DNA from: an uncultured Sulfitobacter sp.
Lineage (GTDB): Bacteria; Pseudomonadota; Alphaproteobacteria; Rhodobacterales; Rhodobacteraceae
DNA length: 64,000 bases
Assembly: GCF_947500075.1 (NCBI RefSeq)
Contig: NZ_CANMQS010000001.1
Coordinates: 620,001-684,000 of the forward strand
Reading direction: 5' to 3'
Shown here piece after piece: positions 35,422 through 45,327 of this stretch. A program made the position numbers and the translations under genes. The notes below the pieces were generated by a model. The model worked only from the letters and a program-made list of their open reading frames with translations, did not search any database and was not told the origin of the DNA. The first letter of the stretch is position 1. Each line of letters starts with the position of its first letter.

Positions 35422-36657
35422 ATGGCAAAACTGAACCTCAAGGAAAAGCTGGCCCTGCTCAGCGATGCGGCGAAATACGACGCCTCCTGCGCGTCGTCAG
35501 GCACCGCGAAACGCAACTCCGCGGATGGCAAGGGATTGGGCAGCACCGAAGGATCGGGGATCTGTCATGCCTATGCACCCGATGGCCGCTGCATTTCACT
35601 GCTGAAGATCCTGATGACAAACTTCTGCATCTACGATTGCGCCTATTGCATCAACCGGGTGTCGTCCAACGTGGAACGCGCCCGCTTCACGCCTGAAGAG
35701 GTGGTGCATCTGACCATCGAATTCTACCGGCGCAATTACATCGAGGGGCTGTTTCTATCCTCCGGCATCATCAAGTCCCCCGATGACACGATGGCCGATA
35801 TGGTGCGCATTGCCCGGACCCTGCGGCAGGACCATCACTTTCGCGGGTATATCCACCTCAAGACGATTCCAGACGCTGCTCCTCAGTTGATCGAAGAAGC
35901 GGGGCTTTATGCGGACCGGCTGTCGATGAACATCGAATTGCCAACCGATGCGGGGTTGAAAAACTACGCGCCCGAAAAGAACCCCGATGAAATCCGGCGC
36001 GCGATGGGAAACGTGCGCCTGCGCAAGGAAGAGTTGAAAGCGCCCACCTACACGGGCCGCAAAGCGCCAAAGTTCGCCCCCGCCGGGCAATCGACGCAGC
36101 TGATCGTGGGCGCGGATGGGGCCAATGACCGGACAATCCTGCAAAGCTCCACCCGGCTCTACAGTTCTTACAAGCTCAAGCGGGTGTATTATTCGGCGTT
36201 CTCTCCGATCCCCGACAGCACCGCGAAATTGCCACTGATCAAACCCCCTTTGGTGCGGGAGCATCGACTGTATCAGGCGGATTGGCTTTTGCGGTTCTAC
36301 GGGTTCGACGCGCAGGAGATTGCCCCCGATGCAGGCTCCGGCATGCTGGATCTGGAGATTGATCCGAAATTGGCCTGGGCACTGGCGAACCGCCATGCCT
36401 TTCCGGTGGATGTGAACCGTGCGGGCCGGGAAACACTTCTGCGCGTGCCGGGCTTTGGCACGAAATCCGTGGGCCGGATCCTCAGTGCACGGCGCAATGG
36501 GGCTTTGGGATACGACGATCTGCGCCGGATCGGGGCGTTGGTGAAGAAAGCCAAACCGTTCATCGTTGCGCGCGACTGGCAGCCCGGCGGGCTGACGGAT
36601 GCGGCGAACCTGCGCGCGCGGTTTGCCCCGCCCCCGGAACAGCTGAGCCTGTTTTGA
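35422..36657 (+). CDS. Putative DNA modification/repair radical SAM protein
   Basis: This 411-residue protein has a radical-SAM 4Fe-4S motif C-x3-C-x2-C at residues 69-76 (CIYDCAYC), preceded by ILMTNF. A C-terminal helix-hairpin-helix DNA-binding segment (VNRAGRETLLRVPGFGTKSVGRILSARR, about 333-360) follows. This family is almost always next to a TIGR03915/UdgX gene, as here. The chemistry is unknown but is thought to act on damaged or modified bases. A LexA box overlaps the start. Confidence 0.9.
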   Translation: MAKLNLKEKLALLSDAAKYDASCASSGTAKRNSADGKGLGSTEGSGICHAYAPDGRCISLLKILMTNFCIYDCAYCINRVSSNVERARFTPEEVVHLTIEFYRRNYIEGLFLSSGIIKSPDDTMADMVRIARTLRQDHHFRGYIHLKTIPDAAPQLIEEAGLYADRLSMNIELPTDAGLKNYAPEKNPDEIRRAMGNVRLRKEELKAPTYTGRKAPKFAPAGQSTQLIVGADGANDRTILQSSTRLYSSYKLKRVYYSAFSPIPDSTAKLPLIKPPLVREHRLYQADWLLRFYGFDAQEIAPDAGSGMLDLEIDPKLAWALANRHAFPVDVNRAGRETLLRVPGFGTKSVGRILSARRNGALGYDDLRRIGALVKKAKPFIVARDWQPGGLTDAANLRARFAPPPEQLSLF

Positions 36658-38135
36658 GATACAGCGTCACCCTGCCCCGGCTGGGCACCTTTGCCACGTG
36701 GCGTGATGCGGCGCGGGCCCTGGCGGGTGCGGATGTCCCCCCCGATGCGGTAGATTGGCGGATGGAAGGCGAAGCCGAAGGGCTGTTTGACGCGCAGGCG
36801 ATGCCACTTCCGCCCATGGATGCCCCGCTGAATGTGCCGCGCGCTTTTCCCGCATTGGCAAAACAGGTGATCGCCGCCCGCGACCCGCAAGCGCCCCATC
36901 TGCTCTATTCCCTGCTGCTGCATCTGCGCGACGCCCCCCGCGCGCTGACCAACCGCGCCGATCCGCTGGTCCAGCGGGCCGAGCAGACGGCCAAACACAT
37001 CCGCCGCGACATGCACAAGATGAAAGCCTTTGTCCGTTTTCGGGAAGTCAGCCCAGAGGGCGCGAACCGGCGGCAGTTCCTCTCGTGGTTTGAGCCGGAT
37101 CACCGCATTGAAGAACTGATCGCGCCGTTTTTCACCCGGCGGTTCGGGGACATGGATTGGGTGATTGTCACGCCCGAGGTCACCATGCGATTTGAAGGCG
37201 GGGTGCTGCGGCATGAAGCGGTGGCATCTGAACGTCTGGAACTGAGCGATGAGACGGAGGAGCTGTGGCGCACCTACTACGCCAACATCTTCAATCCCGC
37301 ACGGCTGAAGGTGAAAGCAATGCAGTCGGAGATGCCCAAGAAATATTGGAAGAACCTGCCCGAAGCCGCTTTGATCCCGGATCTGATCGCCAATGCCGAA
37401 GCCCGCGCCCGCCAGATGCAGGAAACCGCGCCGAGTTTTGCACCCGCCCGCGCGGATCGCATTCTATCGCGCCTGCCAGAGCGGTCGGTGGATCGAGTTG
37501 GCCCGCTTGCCAGATTGAACGCCTGTACCCGTTGCCCGTTGGGTCAGATGGCAACGCAGGGTGTGCCGGGCGAAGGGCCGCAAGATGCGGAATTGATGAT
37601 TGTCGGCGAACAGCCCGGTGACCAGGAGGATCTGCAAGGTCGCCCCTTTGTCGGCCCCGCAGGTCAGTTGTTTGACCAATTGGCCGCCGACGCGGGGATG
37701 GACCGGACAGCCGTCTATGTGACCAACGCCGTCAAACACTTCAAATTCCAGCCGCGCGGCAAACGGCGCATCCACCAAAACCCCACCGCGTCAGAAATCG
37801 ACCATTGCCGCTGGTGGCTGGACAAGGAAGTAGACCACGTGCAGCCGCTGCTGATCGTTGCCCTTGGCGCCACCGCCGCGCGCGCCTTGACAGGCAACGG
37901 CCGTGACCTGATCAAACGGCGCGGATCTGTGGAAAAGGGTCTGTCCGGCCTGCCCGTCCTCATCACGCTGCACCCCGCTGCCATTCTGCGCACCCCCGAC
38001 AAGGCTACCAGCGCCACCCGCATCGCTGATCTGCGCGGTGATCTGTGCGCGGCGGTTGGTATGATAACCTCTGCGCGACAGGCGCAGGTGCCACGTGGAG
38101 CCACCACAGCAGGGAACGCCGGACCACTATCGTGA
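36654..38135 (+). CDS. UdgX-type uracil-DNA binding protein fused to a TIGR03915/DUF4130 domain
   Basis: This 493-residue protein starts with TTG inside the upstream stop (TTGA). Residues 1-~255 form the DUF4130-like domain usually seen with the radical SAM partner. Residues ~280-480 are a family-4-like uracil-DNA glycosylase fold: CTRCPL, GEQPGDQEDLQGRPFVGPAG and a late LPVLITLHPAAILR. The KRRIHQ loop with His374 is the UdgX signature; in characterised UdgX this His forms a covalent bond with the abasic sugar after uracil removal. It probably works with the radical SAM protein in DNA-damage tolerance. Confidence 0.92.
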   Translation: MRYSVTLPRLGTFATWRDAARALAGADVPPDAVDWRMEGEAEGLFDAQAMPLPPMDAPLNVPRAFPALAKQVIAARDPQAPHLLYSLLLHLRDAPRALTNRADPLVQRAEQTAKHIRRDMHKMKAFVRFREVSPEGANRRQFLSWFEPDHRIEELIAPFFTRRFGDMDWVIVTPEVTMRFEGGVLRHEAVASERLELSDETEELWRTYYANIFNPARLKVKAMQSEMPKKYWKNLPEAALIPDLIANAEARARQMQETAPSFAPARADRILSRLPERSVDRVGPLARLNACTRCPLGQMATQGVPGEGPQDAELMIVGEQPGDQEDLQGRPFVGPAGQLFDQLAADAGMDRTAVYVTNAVKHFKFQPRGKRRIHQNPTASEIDHCRWWLDKEVDHVQPLLIVALGATAARALTGNGRDLIKRRGSVEKGLSGLPVLITLHPAAILRTPDKATSATRIADLRGDLCAAVGMITSARQAQVPRGATTAGNAGPLS

Positions 38136-38637
38136 CCCCATATCAGGACGCTCAACATATAGGCAAAACTGTGCCGGGGCTGGCAAACAGACCGCGTGCC
38201 GGTCAATTTGGGGTCTACCCCTTTTGATACAGACCCGGACAAGGGCAGAAATGACATCGAACGGCAAGCGAAGCGCTGCCAGAAAGCGCACCGCAAAAGG
38301 GCGCTGTCCCGGCGGTACGAAAGAGCAGGCGCAGCGGACACATAACCCGAACAGGCAAATGGAATCAGTGGACCAGGGGGTCCAAAAACTGACCGGGCAG
38401 GACGTGTGTCCTGATGTACGGCAAAGCCGGGCGAGCAGGCTAAACAGCACACAACCAGAGGCAAATTTCTACCTAAACGTTAATCTACTCAAATTGTGGC
38501 AAACCTCGGAAACAAATCACCTATTTGTGGCAGTCATTGTTTCTAAAATACAAAAAAGGCCTCACTCGCGCCTCTTTTGGCCACGATAACCCGAAGCACC
38601 GGCAACAGAATCCTGTCGCCTTCTTTGGAACGGTTAG
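38136..38637. other. Gap between the UdgX operon and an unknown gene; no supported gene
   Basis: The first half is GC-mixed and the second half (about 38460-38560) is AT-rich and promoter-like. One basic plus-strand frame starting at 38251 has no recognisable motif and no good ribosome site. A weak hairpin (AAAAGGC ... GCCTCTTTT, about 38554-38578) precedes the next gene. Confidence 0.5.
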
Positions 38638-39123
38638 ATGCGTCATTACAGCAATGTAGTCCCACTTCCTGAACGGCACGCTGCGGTCCCCCGCAGGGGC
38701 CCGGTTCCCGGTCGGATTGATACTTGCCTGTTGTCATCCTTCGATCAGGCGTTTTGCAGCATGCCTCTGACCTCCGTCGTTGTCACGCAAGGCGTCATGC
38801 ACGCAGAGACGCTCACAACTTGCGAAGACTTCATGCTAGGAGACACCTTTGCGCTGAAGGACAGCGATGGCAAACTGGCGGCCAATGACCACAGCTTTGC
38901 TCCAGTCCCGGCCAATACCCTGAACGTGGATTGCGCCACCATTCGGACCCTCGCAGATTTTGCCGATGTCCTACGGATGACAATGATGGATGAAACCGGC
39001 TGCGGGCACCTGTGTTATGCGGTTATCCCACGGCACGCAGGCATGCGTGCGCCGTATCTGCTGGTGCCGCGTCTATTGCCCGCAACGCGCCAACTGACCT
39101 TGATCGACGCAGTCCAGATCTGA
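38638..39123 (+). CDS. Hypothetical protein
   Basis: A 161-residue protein not recognised by eye. The N-terminus is MRHYSNVVPLPERHAAVPRRGPVPG and the rest has several cysteines and a PLTSVVVTQGVMHAETL beta-rich segment. It has no signal peptide. A GGAACGG lies ahead of the ATG. It reads convergently toward the FadR-family regulator. It could belong to a family restricted to Roseobacters. Confidence 0.5.
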   Translation: MRHYSNVVPLPERHAAVPRRGPVPGRIDTCLLSSFDQAFCSMPLTSVVVTQGVMHAETLTTCEDFMLGDTFALKDSDGKLAANDHSFAPVPANTLNVDCATIRTLADFADVLRMTMMDETGCGHLCYAVIPRHAGMRAPYLLVPRLLPATRQLTLIDAVQI

Positions 39124-39157
39124 CGCGCCTTACACCCTCATTTATTTCCGTATCGGC

Positions 39158-39925
39158 TCACATCAAGGCGAGCCGACGGCTTGAAACCTGATCCCGTTGG
39201 GCGCGCGATTGTTCTTCCACGTATGATCGCTGCACAAAATTGATATGATCGCGCGCTGCTGTTTCCGCGCGTTCGGGATCACCTGCATTTATGGCCTCAA
39301 AAATCTCGCGATGCTGCGCCTGAAGCTGATCCCCCGTGCCGTCGATCGACCGCAGGAAGGACCGGTTGTAAAAGAGGTTCTGCTGCGTCAGCGCATAGAT
39401 CGACGACATTGTATGCACCAGCAGGGAATTATGGCTGGCATCGATGATCGCGGAATGGAACAGGATATCCGCCTCCTGCGAGGCATGAGGGTCCTGTTCA
39501 TCATGGGCCGCATCCAGTTTGTCCATGATCCGCGCGAGGATCTCCTTGTCAGCAGCGGTCGCACGGGTCGCCGCAAGGCTGGCGGCAAACCCTTCCTGCG
39601 CCGCGCGGAACTCAAGATAAGAGGCAAAAGCATCCTGATGGCGGGAGTAGAGCGCGATCAACGCCGGTGACATGGCCGATCCGACAAGCGGCGCGATAAA
39701 GGCCCCTTCGCCATGTCGCACCTGAATGAGGTCATTTTCCTCAAGCTGTTTGAGTGCCTCGCGCACCTTGGGCCGGGAGACGCCCATCTGCTCCGCCAGG
39801 TCACGTTCTGACGGCAGGCGACCACCATCCCTGAGGATCCCGTTCAGGATCAAGGTTTCAATCTGCGCAACGATCGTGTCGACGACCGATGTATGCCCGA
39901 TTTGTTCAAAAACTGAGTTCATCAT
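39158..39925 (-). CDS. FadR/GntR-family transcriptional regulator of the lactate/TRAP cluster
   Basis: A 255-residue protein with an N-terminal GntR winged helix (LNGILRDGGRLPSERDLAEQMGVSRPKVREALKQLEENDLIQVRHGEGAF) and a C-terminal all-helical FCD domain (LEFRAAQEGFAASLAA.RAT ... ILFHSAIIDASHNSLL). FCD regulators bind small carboxylates such as lactate, pyruvate or glycolate. It is divergent from the TRAP transporter and D-lactate dehydrogenase genes and probably controls them in response to the imported acid. The ATG at 39925 is followed directly by a second ATG; an earlier start is possible. Confidence 0.88.
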   Translation of the reverse strand: MMNSVFEQIGHTSVVDTIVAQIETLILNGILRDGGRLPSERDLAEQMGVSRPKVREALKQLEENDLIQVRHGEGAFIAPLVGSAMSPALIALYSRHQDAFASYLEFRAAQEGFAASLAATRATAADKEILARIMDKLDAAHDEQDPHASQEADILFHSAIIDASHNSLLVHTMSSIYALTQQNLFYNRSFLRSIDGTGDQLQAQHREIFEAINAGDPERAETAARDHINFVQRSYVEEQSRAQRDQVSSRRLALM

Positions 39926-40022
39926 TCTACCAACGCCCTCTGATCGGTGGCCTGTAACGTTTACCATTATAAGAATCATACCTTCAAAAGTCTAGCTGAT
40001 AAGCAGTCGTAGCCGGATCAAG

Positions 40023-40041
40023 TGGTAAATAAAATGATCCA
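40023..40041. promoter_or_regulatory. Candidate operator 1 of the FadR-family regulator
   Basis: TGGTAAATAAAATGATCCA closely matches the second site at 40241-40259 (two mismatches). The outer TGGT...(A/T)CCA dyad is the usual pattern for GntR/FadR operators. It lies in the 431-bp gap between the regulator and the TRAP gene. Confidence 0.5.
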
Positions 40042-40240
40042 ATTATCAGAAAATCTCAATACTCCCAAAATCACGACCACTTCAGCGTGACAAATCTCAC
40101 CAATAAACTGTTTTAAATATATTTTATCAAAATTCGCAGGTCGCGAAAGAGATCAGAATACATGCAAATGCGCCCTCAAATTAGGCATTTCCTCCAGCAA
40201 ATCAAGACAAGTGGTCACAATTTTCGTTGACTTGATGGAG

Positions 40241-40259
40241 TGGTAAATAATATGAACCA
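40241..40259. promoter_or_regulatory. Candidate operator 2 of the FadR-family regulator
   Basis: TGGTAAATAATATGAACCA is a dyad (TGGT...ACCA) repeated from 40023 and placed about 100 bases before the TRAP binding-protein gene. The 431-bp gap otherwise is AT-rich and holds no gene. Confidence 0.5.
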
Positions 40260-40356
40260 CCTCATCGAAACCGGGAGATGTCGATGTTTGGGCTCAAGCG
40301 CTCCACATCCCCAGAACCAAAGAACGGCAGTATCTGCCACAAGGAGGAGACCCCAA

Positions 40357-41409
40357 ATGAAGAAGATCGTAACAAGCCTGGCCGTCGCGGCCACCATGAT
40401 GTCTGCGACGGCCACGCTGGCCGCCGACAAGATCCTGCTGAAGACGCCCATCGCGTTCTCCACAGCGCTCCCCGGTCTGGGCACACCCATCCCCCGCGTG
40501 GCAGAGCAGTTGAACCTGATGTCCGGCAACACCATCAAGATGAAGGTCTATGAGCCCGGCAAACTGGTCCCTCCTTTCGAAATCCTCGACGCGGTTTCCT
40601 CTGGCAAGATCAATTCCGGTTACACCACCGCGGGCTATTGGGCCGGTAAGATCCCTGCGGCCCCTTTGTTTTCTGCCGTGCCATTCGGCCCTGAAGCGGG
40701 CGAATACATGGCGTGGCTCTACTACGGCAACGGCATGTCGCTCTATCAGGAGATGTACGACCAGGCCGGTTTCAACGTCAAAGTCCTGCCTTGCGCGATC
40801 ATCGCACCTGAGACATCCGGTTGGTTCTCCAAGGAAATCAACTCTCCCGAAGACCTCAAGGGCCTGAAAATGCGCTTCTTCGGTCTGGGTGGTAAAGTGA
40901 TGCAGAAACTGGGTGTTGCGACATCCCTGCTGCCCGGCGGTGAAATCTTCCCCGCACTGGAAAAAGGCGCGATTGACGCGACCGAATTCTCCATGCCTGC
41001 CATCGACGCCCGTCTGGGCTTCCACAAGCTGGTGAAATACAACTACTTCCCCGGCTGGCACCAGCAAGCGACCGTGTTTGAACTGCTGATCAACGGCGAC
41101 GTCTGGAACGAAGCCTCAGAGCAGCACAAGGCGATCATCGAAAACGCCTGCCGCAGTTCCATGACCGACAGCTTTGCCGAAGGCGAAGCGATCCAGCACG
41201 CAGCGCTGCTCGACAACATCGAAAACAACGGCGTGATCATGAAGCAGTGGTCGCCAGAGATGCTGGCCGTGTTCAAAGAGACCTGGGAAGAAGTTGCCGC
41301 TGAAGAAGCTGCCGCTGACCCCTTCTTTGCCAAGGTTCTGGAAGACATGAACACCTTCCGCGACGGCTACACCCTGTGGAAGAGCAACGCGTTCCTGCCA
41401 CGTAAGTAA
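40357..41409 (+). CDS. TRAP transporter solute-binding protein (DctP/TakP type)
   Basis: This 350-residue periplasmic protein has the signal peptide MKKIVTSLAVAATMMSATATLAA and AAGGAGG before the ATG. Mature signatures include LKMRFFGLGGKVMQKLGVATSLLPGGEIFPALEKG and the AIDATEFSMPAIDARLGFHKLVKYNYFPGWHQ segment, like TakP-type 2-oxo acid binding proteins. The neighbouring lactate dehydrogenase suggests lactate or pyruvate as ligand. A stem-loop follows before the permease gene. Confidence 0.92.
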   Translation: MKKIVTSLAVAATMMSATATLAADKILLKTPIAFSTALPGLGTPIPRVAEQLNLMSGNTIKMKVYEPGKLVPPFEILDAVSSGKINSGYTTAGYWAGKIPAAPLFSAVPFGPEAGEYMAWLYYGNGMSLYQEMYDQAGFNVKVLPCAIIAPETSGWFSKEINSPEDLKGLKMRFFGLGGKVMQKLGVATSLLPGGEIFPALEKGAIDATEFSMPAIDARLGFHKLVKYNYFPGWHQQATVFELLINGDVWNEASEQHKAIIENACRSSMTDSFAEGEAIQHAALLDNIENNGVIMKQWSPEMLAVFKETWEEVAAEEAAADPFFAKVLEDMNTFRDGYTLWKSNAFLPRK

Positions 41410-41422
41410 GACCAACACACCT

Positions 41423-41449
41423 CGGGTGGCGGCCACGCGCTGCCGCCCG
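41423..41449 (+). promoter_or_regulatory. Intercistronic stem-loop between binding-protein and permease genes
   Basis: CGGGTGGCGGC-CACGC-GCTGCCGCCCG folds into a strong GC stem without a T-run. Such loops often protect the upstream mRNA and give more binding protein than permease. Confidence 0.5.
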
Positions 41450-41523
41450 ATCCCACACTTTCACCGAAATTTCTGATTACCTTAGGTCTGCCCGGCACCC
41501 GCGGCAGGCACCGGGAGGGGACC

Positions 41524-43590
41524 ATGGTCGACCAAGATAAACGCATAGACGATCCGATCCAGACCTACGAAGACGTGTTGGAGCATCCGGAGACAGACAC
41601 CCAGGCCATCGCGGTTGGGTTGGACAAGACAGTCAAGGCCATTGGTCATGTCGTCATGTGGGCCAACATCCTGCTGATCGGCGCCATCGTTTCGCAGGTG
41701 CTGTTCCGTTATCTGGCCAATCAGAACTTCCCCAAACTGGATGAGATCCAGTGGCACTTTTACGGCCTCGTCACCATGGTCGGTATTTCATACGCGCTGG
41801 TGACAGACAGCCACGTCCGCGTTGACCTGCTGCATATGCAACTGAGCCGCCGCGCCCAGCGCATCATCGAGGTGCTTGGCATTCTGACGCTGCTGGTTCC
41901 CTTCATTTATCTGATGATCGATCAGGGCTATGACTACTTCTACGAAAGCCTGCGGGTGAACGAACGCTCCGACAGCCCCACGGGTCTGCCGATGCGCTAC
42001 ATCCTGAAATCCGTCATCCCGCTGTCCTTCATCCTGCTGGCCATGGGCGCGCTTGCCCGGTTGATCCACGACGTCCATGCCTTGTTTGCCAACTACGAAC
42101 AGGAACGTGTGGGCAAGGGCCTGCGCCTGATCGTTGTTGCCCTGCTTTGCTTCGTTGTTGTTGCAATCGCCCTGACCTTCCTGGTGGAAACCACCGAGGA
42201 AAAGCTGGTCATCGCGATGTTCATGACCTTCATCGCCCTGCTGTTTACCGGCTATCCGGTGGCGTGGACGCTGGCGGGTGTGGGTGTGTCCTACTGTGGT
42301 CTGGCTTACCTCTTCGACAACGACCTGATGCTGTGGACCGGGTTGGAATCCACCTTCACCGGGCTGGACTATCTGACATTGGGTGCAGTTGTGAACCGGG
42401 TCTATGCGACCATGTCCAACGCTGTCCTCGTTGCCCTGCCGATGTTCATCTTCATGGGTCTGATGCTGGACGAATCCGGTGTGGCGGAAAAGCTCATGAC
42501 CGCGATGCAGCGCCTTTTCGGCAAGACACGCGGCGGCCTTGCCATCACCGTCACCATGATCGGCATCATCCTTGCCGCATCAACCGGGATCATCGGCGCC
42601 TCTGTGGTTCTGCTTGGGGTCCTCTCCCTCCCCTCCATGATGGAGCAGAAATACTCCCCCACATTGGCTGCCGGTGTTGTCTCTGCCTCAGGCACGCTGG
42701 GCATCCTGATCCCGCCTTCCATCATGCTGGTGATCATGGCCGATCAGATGGCCCTGTCCGTGGGCGATCTGTTCATGGCCGCGGTCTTCCCCGGTATCAT
42801 CATCGGGGGTCTCTATCTGCTCTACATCTTCATCATCGCGCTGATTAAGCCTGATGTGGCCCCCGTGCCCGAAGGTGCCAAAGCCCCCGACTGGGAAGCT
42901 GTCAAAGCCGTGCTGATCGCTGTCATCCCGACCCTTGGTCTGATCCTTGCCGTGCTGGGTTCCATCTTTGCGGGCATCACCACGCCGACCGAGGCCTCCG
43001 GCGTCGGCGCATTGGGTGCCACATTGCTGGCGCTTGGCTATCGCAAGCTGACGCTGAAGAAACTGGTGAACGTGCTGATCTCCACCTTCAACACCACGGC
43101 CTATATCTTTGCGATCTTCCTGGGTGCGACCGTGTTCTCCTATGTGCTGCGGGAGCTGGGCGGGGACGAGCTGATTGAACACATGATCGCCTCCACCGGG
43201 TTTGGCCCGACGGGTACGGTTCTGTTCATCCTGTTCATCGTCTTCCTGCTGGGCTTCGTGCTCGATTGGATCGAAATCACGCTGATCGTGCTGCCCCTGA
43301 TGCGGCCCATCGTGAACGGCCTTGGCATGGACATCCCCGGTTTCGGCGTCATTGATGAGCCTTCGCTGGTGTGGTTCGTGATCCTTGTGGCGGTTACCTT
43401 GCAGACCTCCTTTCTCACCCCGCCGGTTGGCTTCGCGCTCTTCTACCTCAAGGGTGTCGCGCCGAAGGAAATCAGTCTGATGCACATCTATCGTGGCGTG
43501 ATCCCCTTCGTCCTGTTGCAGCTGACGGGTCTGGCACTTGTCTTCCTCTGGCCTGCACTTGCCACCTGGTTGCCCTCTGTCGCCTACTGA
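41524..43590 (+). CDS. Fused TRAP transporter permease (DctQ-DctM)
   Basis: This 688-residue protein joins a small 4-helix DctQ domain (about 35-200; NILLIGAIVSQVLFRYLANQNFPKLDEIQWHFY) to a large DctM domain (about 225-685, ~12 helices; PMFIFMGLMLDESGVAEKL, GGLAITVTMIGIILAASTGIIGASVV, TPTEASGVGALGA). It imports the carboxylate brought by the binding protein using the sodium gradient. The fused form is a known minority arrangement. Confidence 0.95.
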   Translation: MVDQDKRIDDPIQTYEDVLEHPETDTQAIAVGLDKTVKAIGHVVMWANILLIGAIVSQVLFRYLANQNFPKLDEIQWHFYGLVTMVGISYALVTDSHVRVDLLHMQLSRRAQRIIEVLGILTLLVPFIYLMIDQGYDYFYESLRVNERSDSPTGLPMRYILKSVIPLSFILLAMGALARLIHDVHALFANYEQERVGKGLRLIVVALLCFVVVAIALTFLVETTEEKLVIAMFMTFIALLFTGYPVAWTLAGVGVSYCGLAYLFDNDLMLWTGLESTFTGLDYLTLGAVVNRVYATMSNAVLVALPMFIFMGLMLDESGVAEKLMTAMQRLFGKTRGGLAITVTMIGIILAASTGIIGASVVLLGVLSLPSMMEQKYSPTLAAGVVSASGTLGILIPPSIMLVIMADQMALSVGDLFMAAVFPGIIIGGLYLLYIFIIALIKPDVAPVPEGAKAPDWEAVKAVLIAVIPTLGLILAVLGSIFAGITTPTEASGVGALGATLLALGYRKLTLKKLVNVLISTFNTTAYIFAIFLGATVFSYVLRELGGDELIEHMIASTGFGPTGTVLFILFIVFLLGFVLDWIEITLIVLPLMRPIVNGLGMDIPGFGVIDEPSLVWFVILVAVTLQTSFLTPPVGFALFYLKGVAPKEISLMHIYRGVIPFVLLQLTGLALVFLWPALATWLPSVAY

Positions 43591-43619
43591 ACCCAACCGT
43601 TTCGAAAAGGAGAAAGACC

Positions 43620-45302
43620 ATGACTGATCAAGACCTCCTGACCGCCCTGCGCAAGATTGTCGGCTCCCGGCACTTGCTGACCGGCGCGAAAAAGACGGAA
43701 CGGTTTCGCAAGGGGTTCCGGTCTGGTCAGGGCGACGCGCTGTGTGTTGTGCAACCCGGCACACTGGTGGAACAATGGCAGGTGCTGCAAGCCTGCGTGG
43801 CGGCGGACAAGATCGTCATCATGCAGGCGGCCAACACCGGCCTGACCGAAGGCAGCACCCCAAACGGCAGCTATGACCGGGGGGTGGTGCTGATCAACAC
43901 CCGCCGGATGGACGCGCTGCACCTGATCAAGGGCGGCATGCAGGTGCTGGCCCTGCCCGGCTCCACGCTTTTTGCGCTGGAAAAGATACTGGATCCGTTG
44001 GGGCGTCAGCCGCATTCGGTGATTGGATCGTCCTGCATCGGGGCGTCTGTCGTGGGCGGCGTGTGCAACAACTCCGGCGGATCACTGATTGAGCGGGGGC
44101 CATCCTATACAGAACTGTCGCTCTATGCGCAGATCGACGCGGATGGCGCATTGAACCTCGTGAACCACCTTGGCATGCAGCTGGGTGACAACCCGGAAGA
44201 GATCCTGACCCGTGTGCAGAACGGCACCTTCACCGATGCCGATCTGGAAGAGACAAACAAGAAAGCCTCTGATACCGACTACGCCCGTATCGTCCGCGAT
44301 GTGGATGCGGAGACCCCCTCACGCTTCAACGCCGACAAACGCTGCCTGCACGAAAGTGCCGGATGCGCGGGCAAGCTGGCGGTCTTTGCCGTGCGGCTGG
44401 ACACCTACCCCCAAAACGATGCCGAGCAGGTATTCTACGTCGGCACCAACAATCCCGACGACCTGACCGCCCTGCGCCGCCATATGCTGGCTCATTTTGA
44501 AACCCTGCCCGTGAGCGCGGAATTCATGCACCGGGAGGTGTTCGACATTGCCACTAAATACGGCAAGGACACCATGGTGATGATCGACAAGCTGGGCACC
44601 GACAAGCTGCCGATGTTCTTCGCGCTCAAGGGAGCGGTGGATGCGCGGCTGAACAAGATCCCGTTCCTGAACGGGTTCACCGACAAGTTCATGCAGGCGC
44701 TCAGCGCCCTCTGGCCCCGCATCCTGCCCAAACGCATGACGGAATTCCGCGACCGGTTTGAGCACCACCTGATCATCAAGACCCGCGACGGCGGGATTGC
44801 CGAAACCCAAGCCTATCTGGAAACAACCTTCGCAAATATCGAGGCTGATTTCTTTGCCTGCACCCCGCGCGAAGGCAAAATCGCAGGCCTGCACCGCTTT
44901 GCCGCTGCCGGCGCTGCGATCCGCTACCAGAATGTACATGCGGGCGACGTCGAAGACATCCTTGCGTTGGACATTGCCCTGAAGCGCAACGAACGCGCAT
45001 GGCTCGAAGAGCTGCCCGAAGAAATCAACAAGCACATCCTGCACCGGCTCTATTACGGCCACTTCATGTGCCACGTGCTGCATCAGGATTACATCCTGCG
45101 CAAAGGTGTGGATGTGAAAGCGCTGAAAGCCCAGATGCTGGAACTGCTTGAAAAGCGCGGCGCTGAATACCCCGCCGAACACAACGTCGGGCACCTGTAC
45201 AAAGCCAAACCGGATCTGGCGCATTTCTACAAATCCGTCGACCCCACCAATTCCATGAACCCGGGCATCGGCAAGATGTCCAAGAAGAAAAACTACGCCT
45301 GA
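43620..45302 (+). CDS. dld: Quinone-dependent D-lactate dehydrogenase
   Basis: A 560-residue FAD enzyme at the inner membrane, oxidising D-lactate to pyruvate and passing electrons to quinone. The FAD-binding PCMH part ([59 protein letters not shown]) and the long D-LDH membrane-binding and cap domains of the E. coli Dld type are present. The ATG at 43620 has AAAAGGAGAAAG upstream. It follows the TRAP permease by 29 bp, so uptake and oxidation are coupled. Confidence 0.95.
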   Translation: MTDQDLLTALRKIVGSRHLLTGAKKTERFRKGFRSGQGDALCVVQPGTLVEQWQVLQACVAADKIVIMQAANTGLTEGSTPNGSYDRGVVLINTRRMDALHLIKGGMQVLALPGSTLFALEKILDPLGRQPHSVIGSSCIGASVVGGVCNNSGGSLIERGPSYTELSLYAQIDADGALNLVNHLGMQLGDNPEEILTRVQNGTFTDADLEETNKKASDTDYARIVRDVDAETPSRFNADKRCLHESAGCAGKLAVFAVRLDTYPQNDAEQVFYVGTNNPDDLTALRRHMLAHFETLPVSAEFMHREVFDIATKYGKDTMVMIDKLGTDKLPMFFALKGAVDARLNKIPFLNGFTDKFMQALSALWPRILPKRMTEFRDRFEHHLIIKTRDGGIAETQAYLETTFANIEADFFACTPREGKIAGLHRFAAAGAAIRYQNVHAGDVEDILALDIALKRNERAWLEELPEEINKHILHRLYYGHFMCHVLHQDYILRKGVDVKALKAQMLELLEKRGAEYPAEHNVGHLYKAKPDLAHFYKSVDPTNSMNPGIGKMSKKKNYA

Positions 45303-45327
45303 AGACCGGGCAAGAAAGGCCAAGACC

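Noticed and set aside
38251..38589. Basic 112-residue plus-strand frame after the UdgX gene
   Set aside because: Possible start but only a weak ribosome site, no motif and a composition drift from basic to AT-rich; not enough to call a gene.
42688..43764. Minus-strand frame of 358 codons
   Set aside because: Antisense to the fused TRAP permease.
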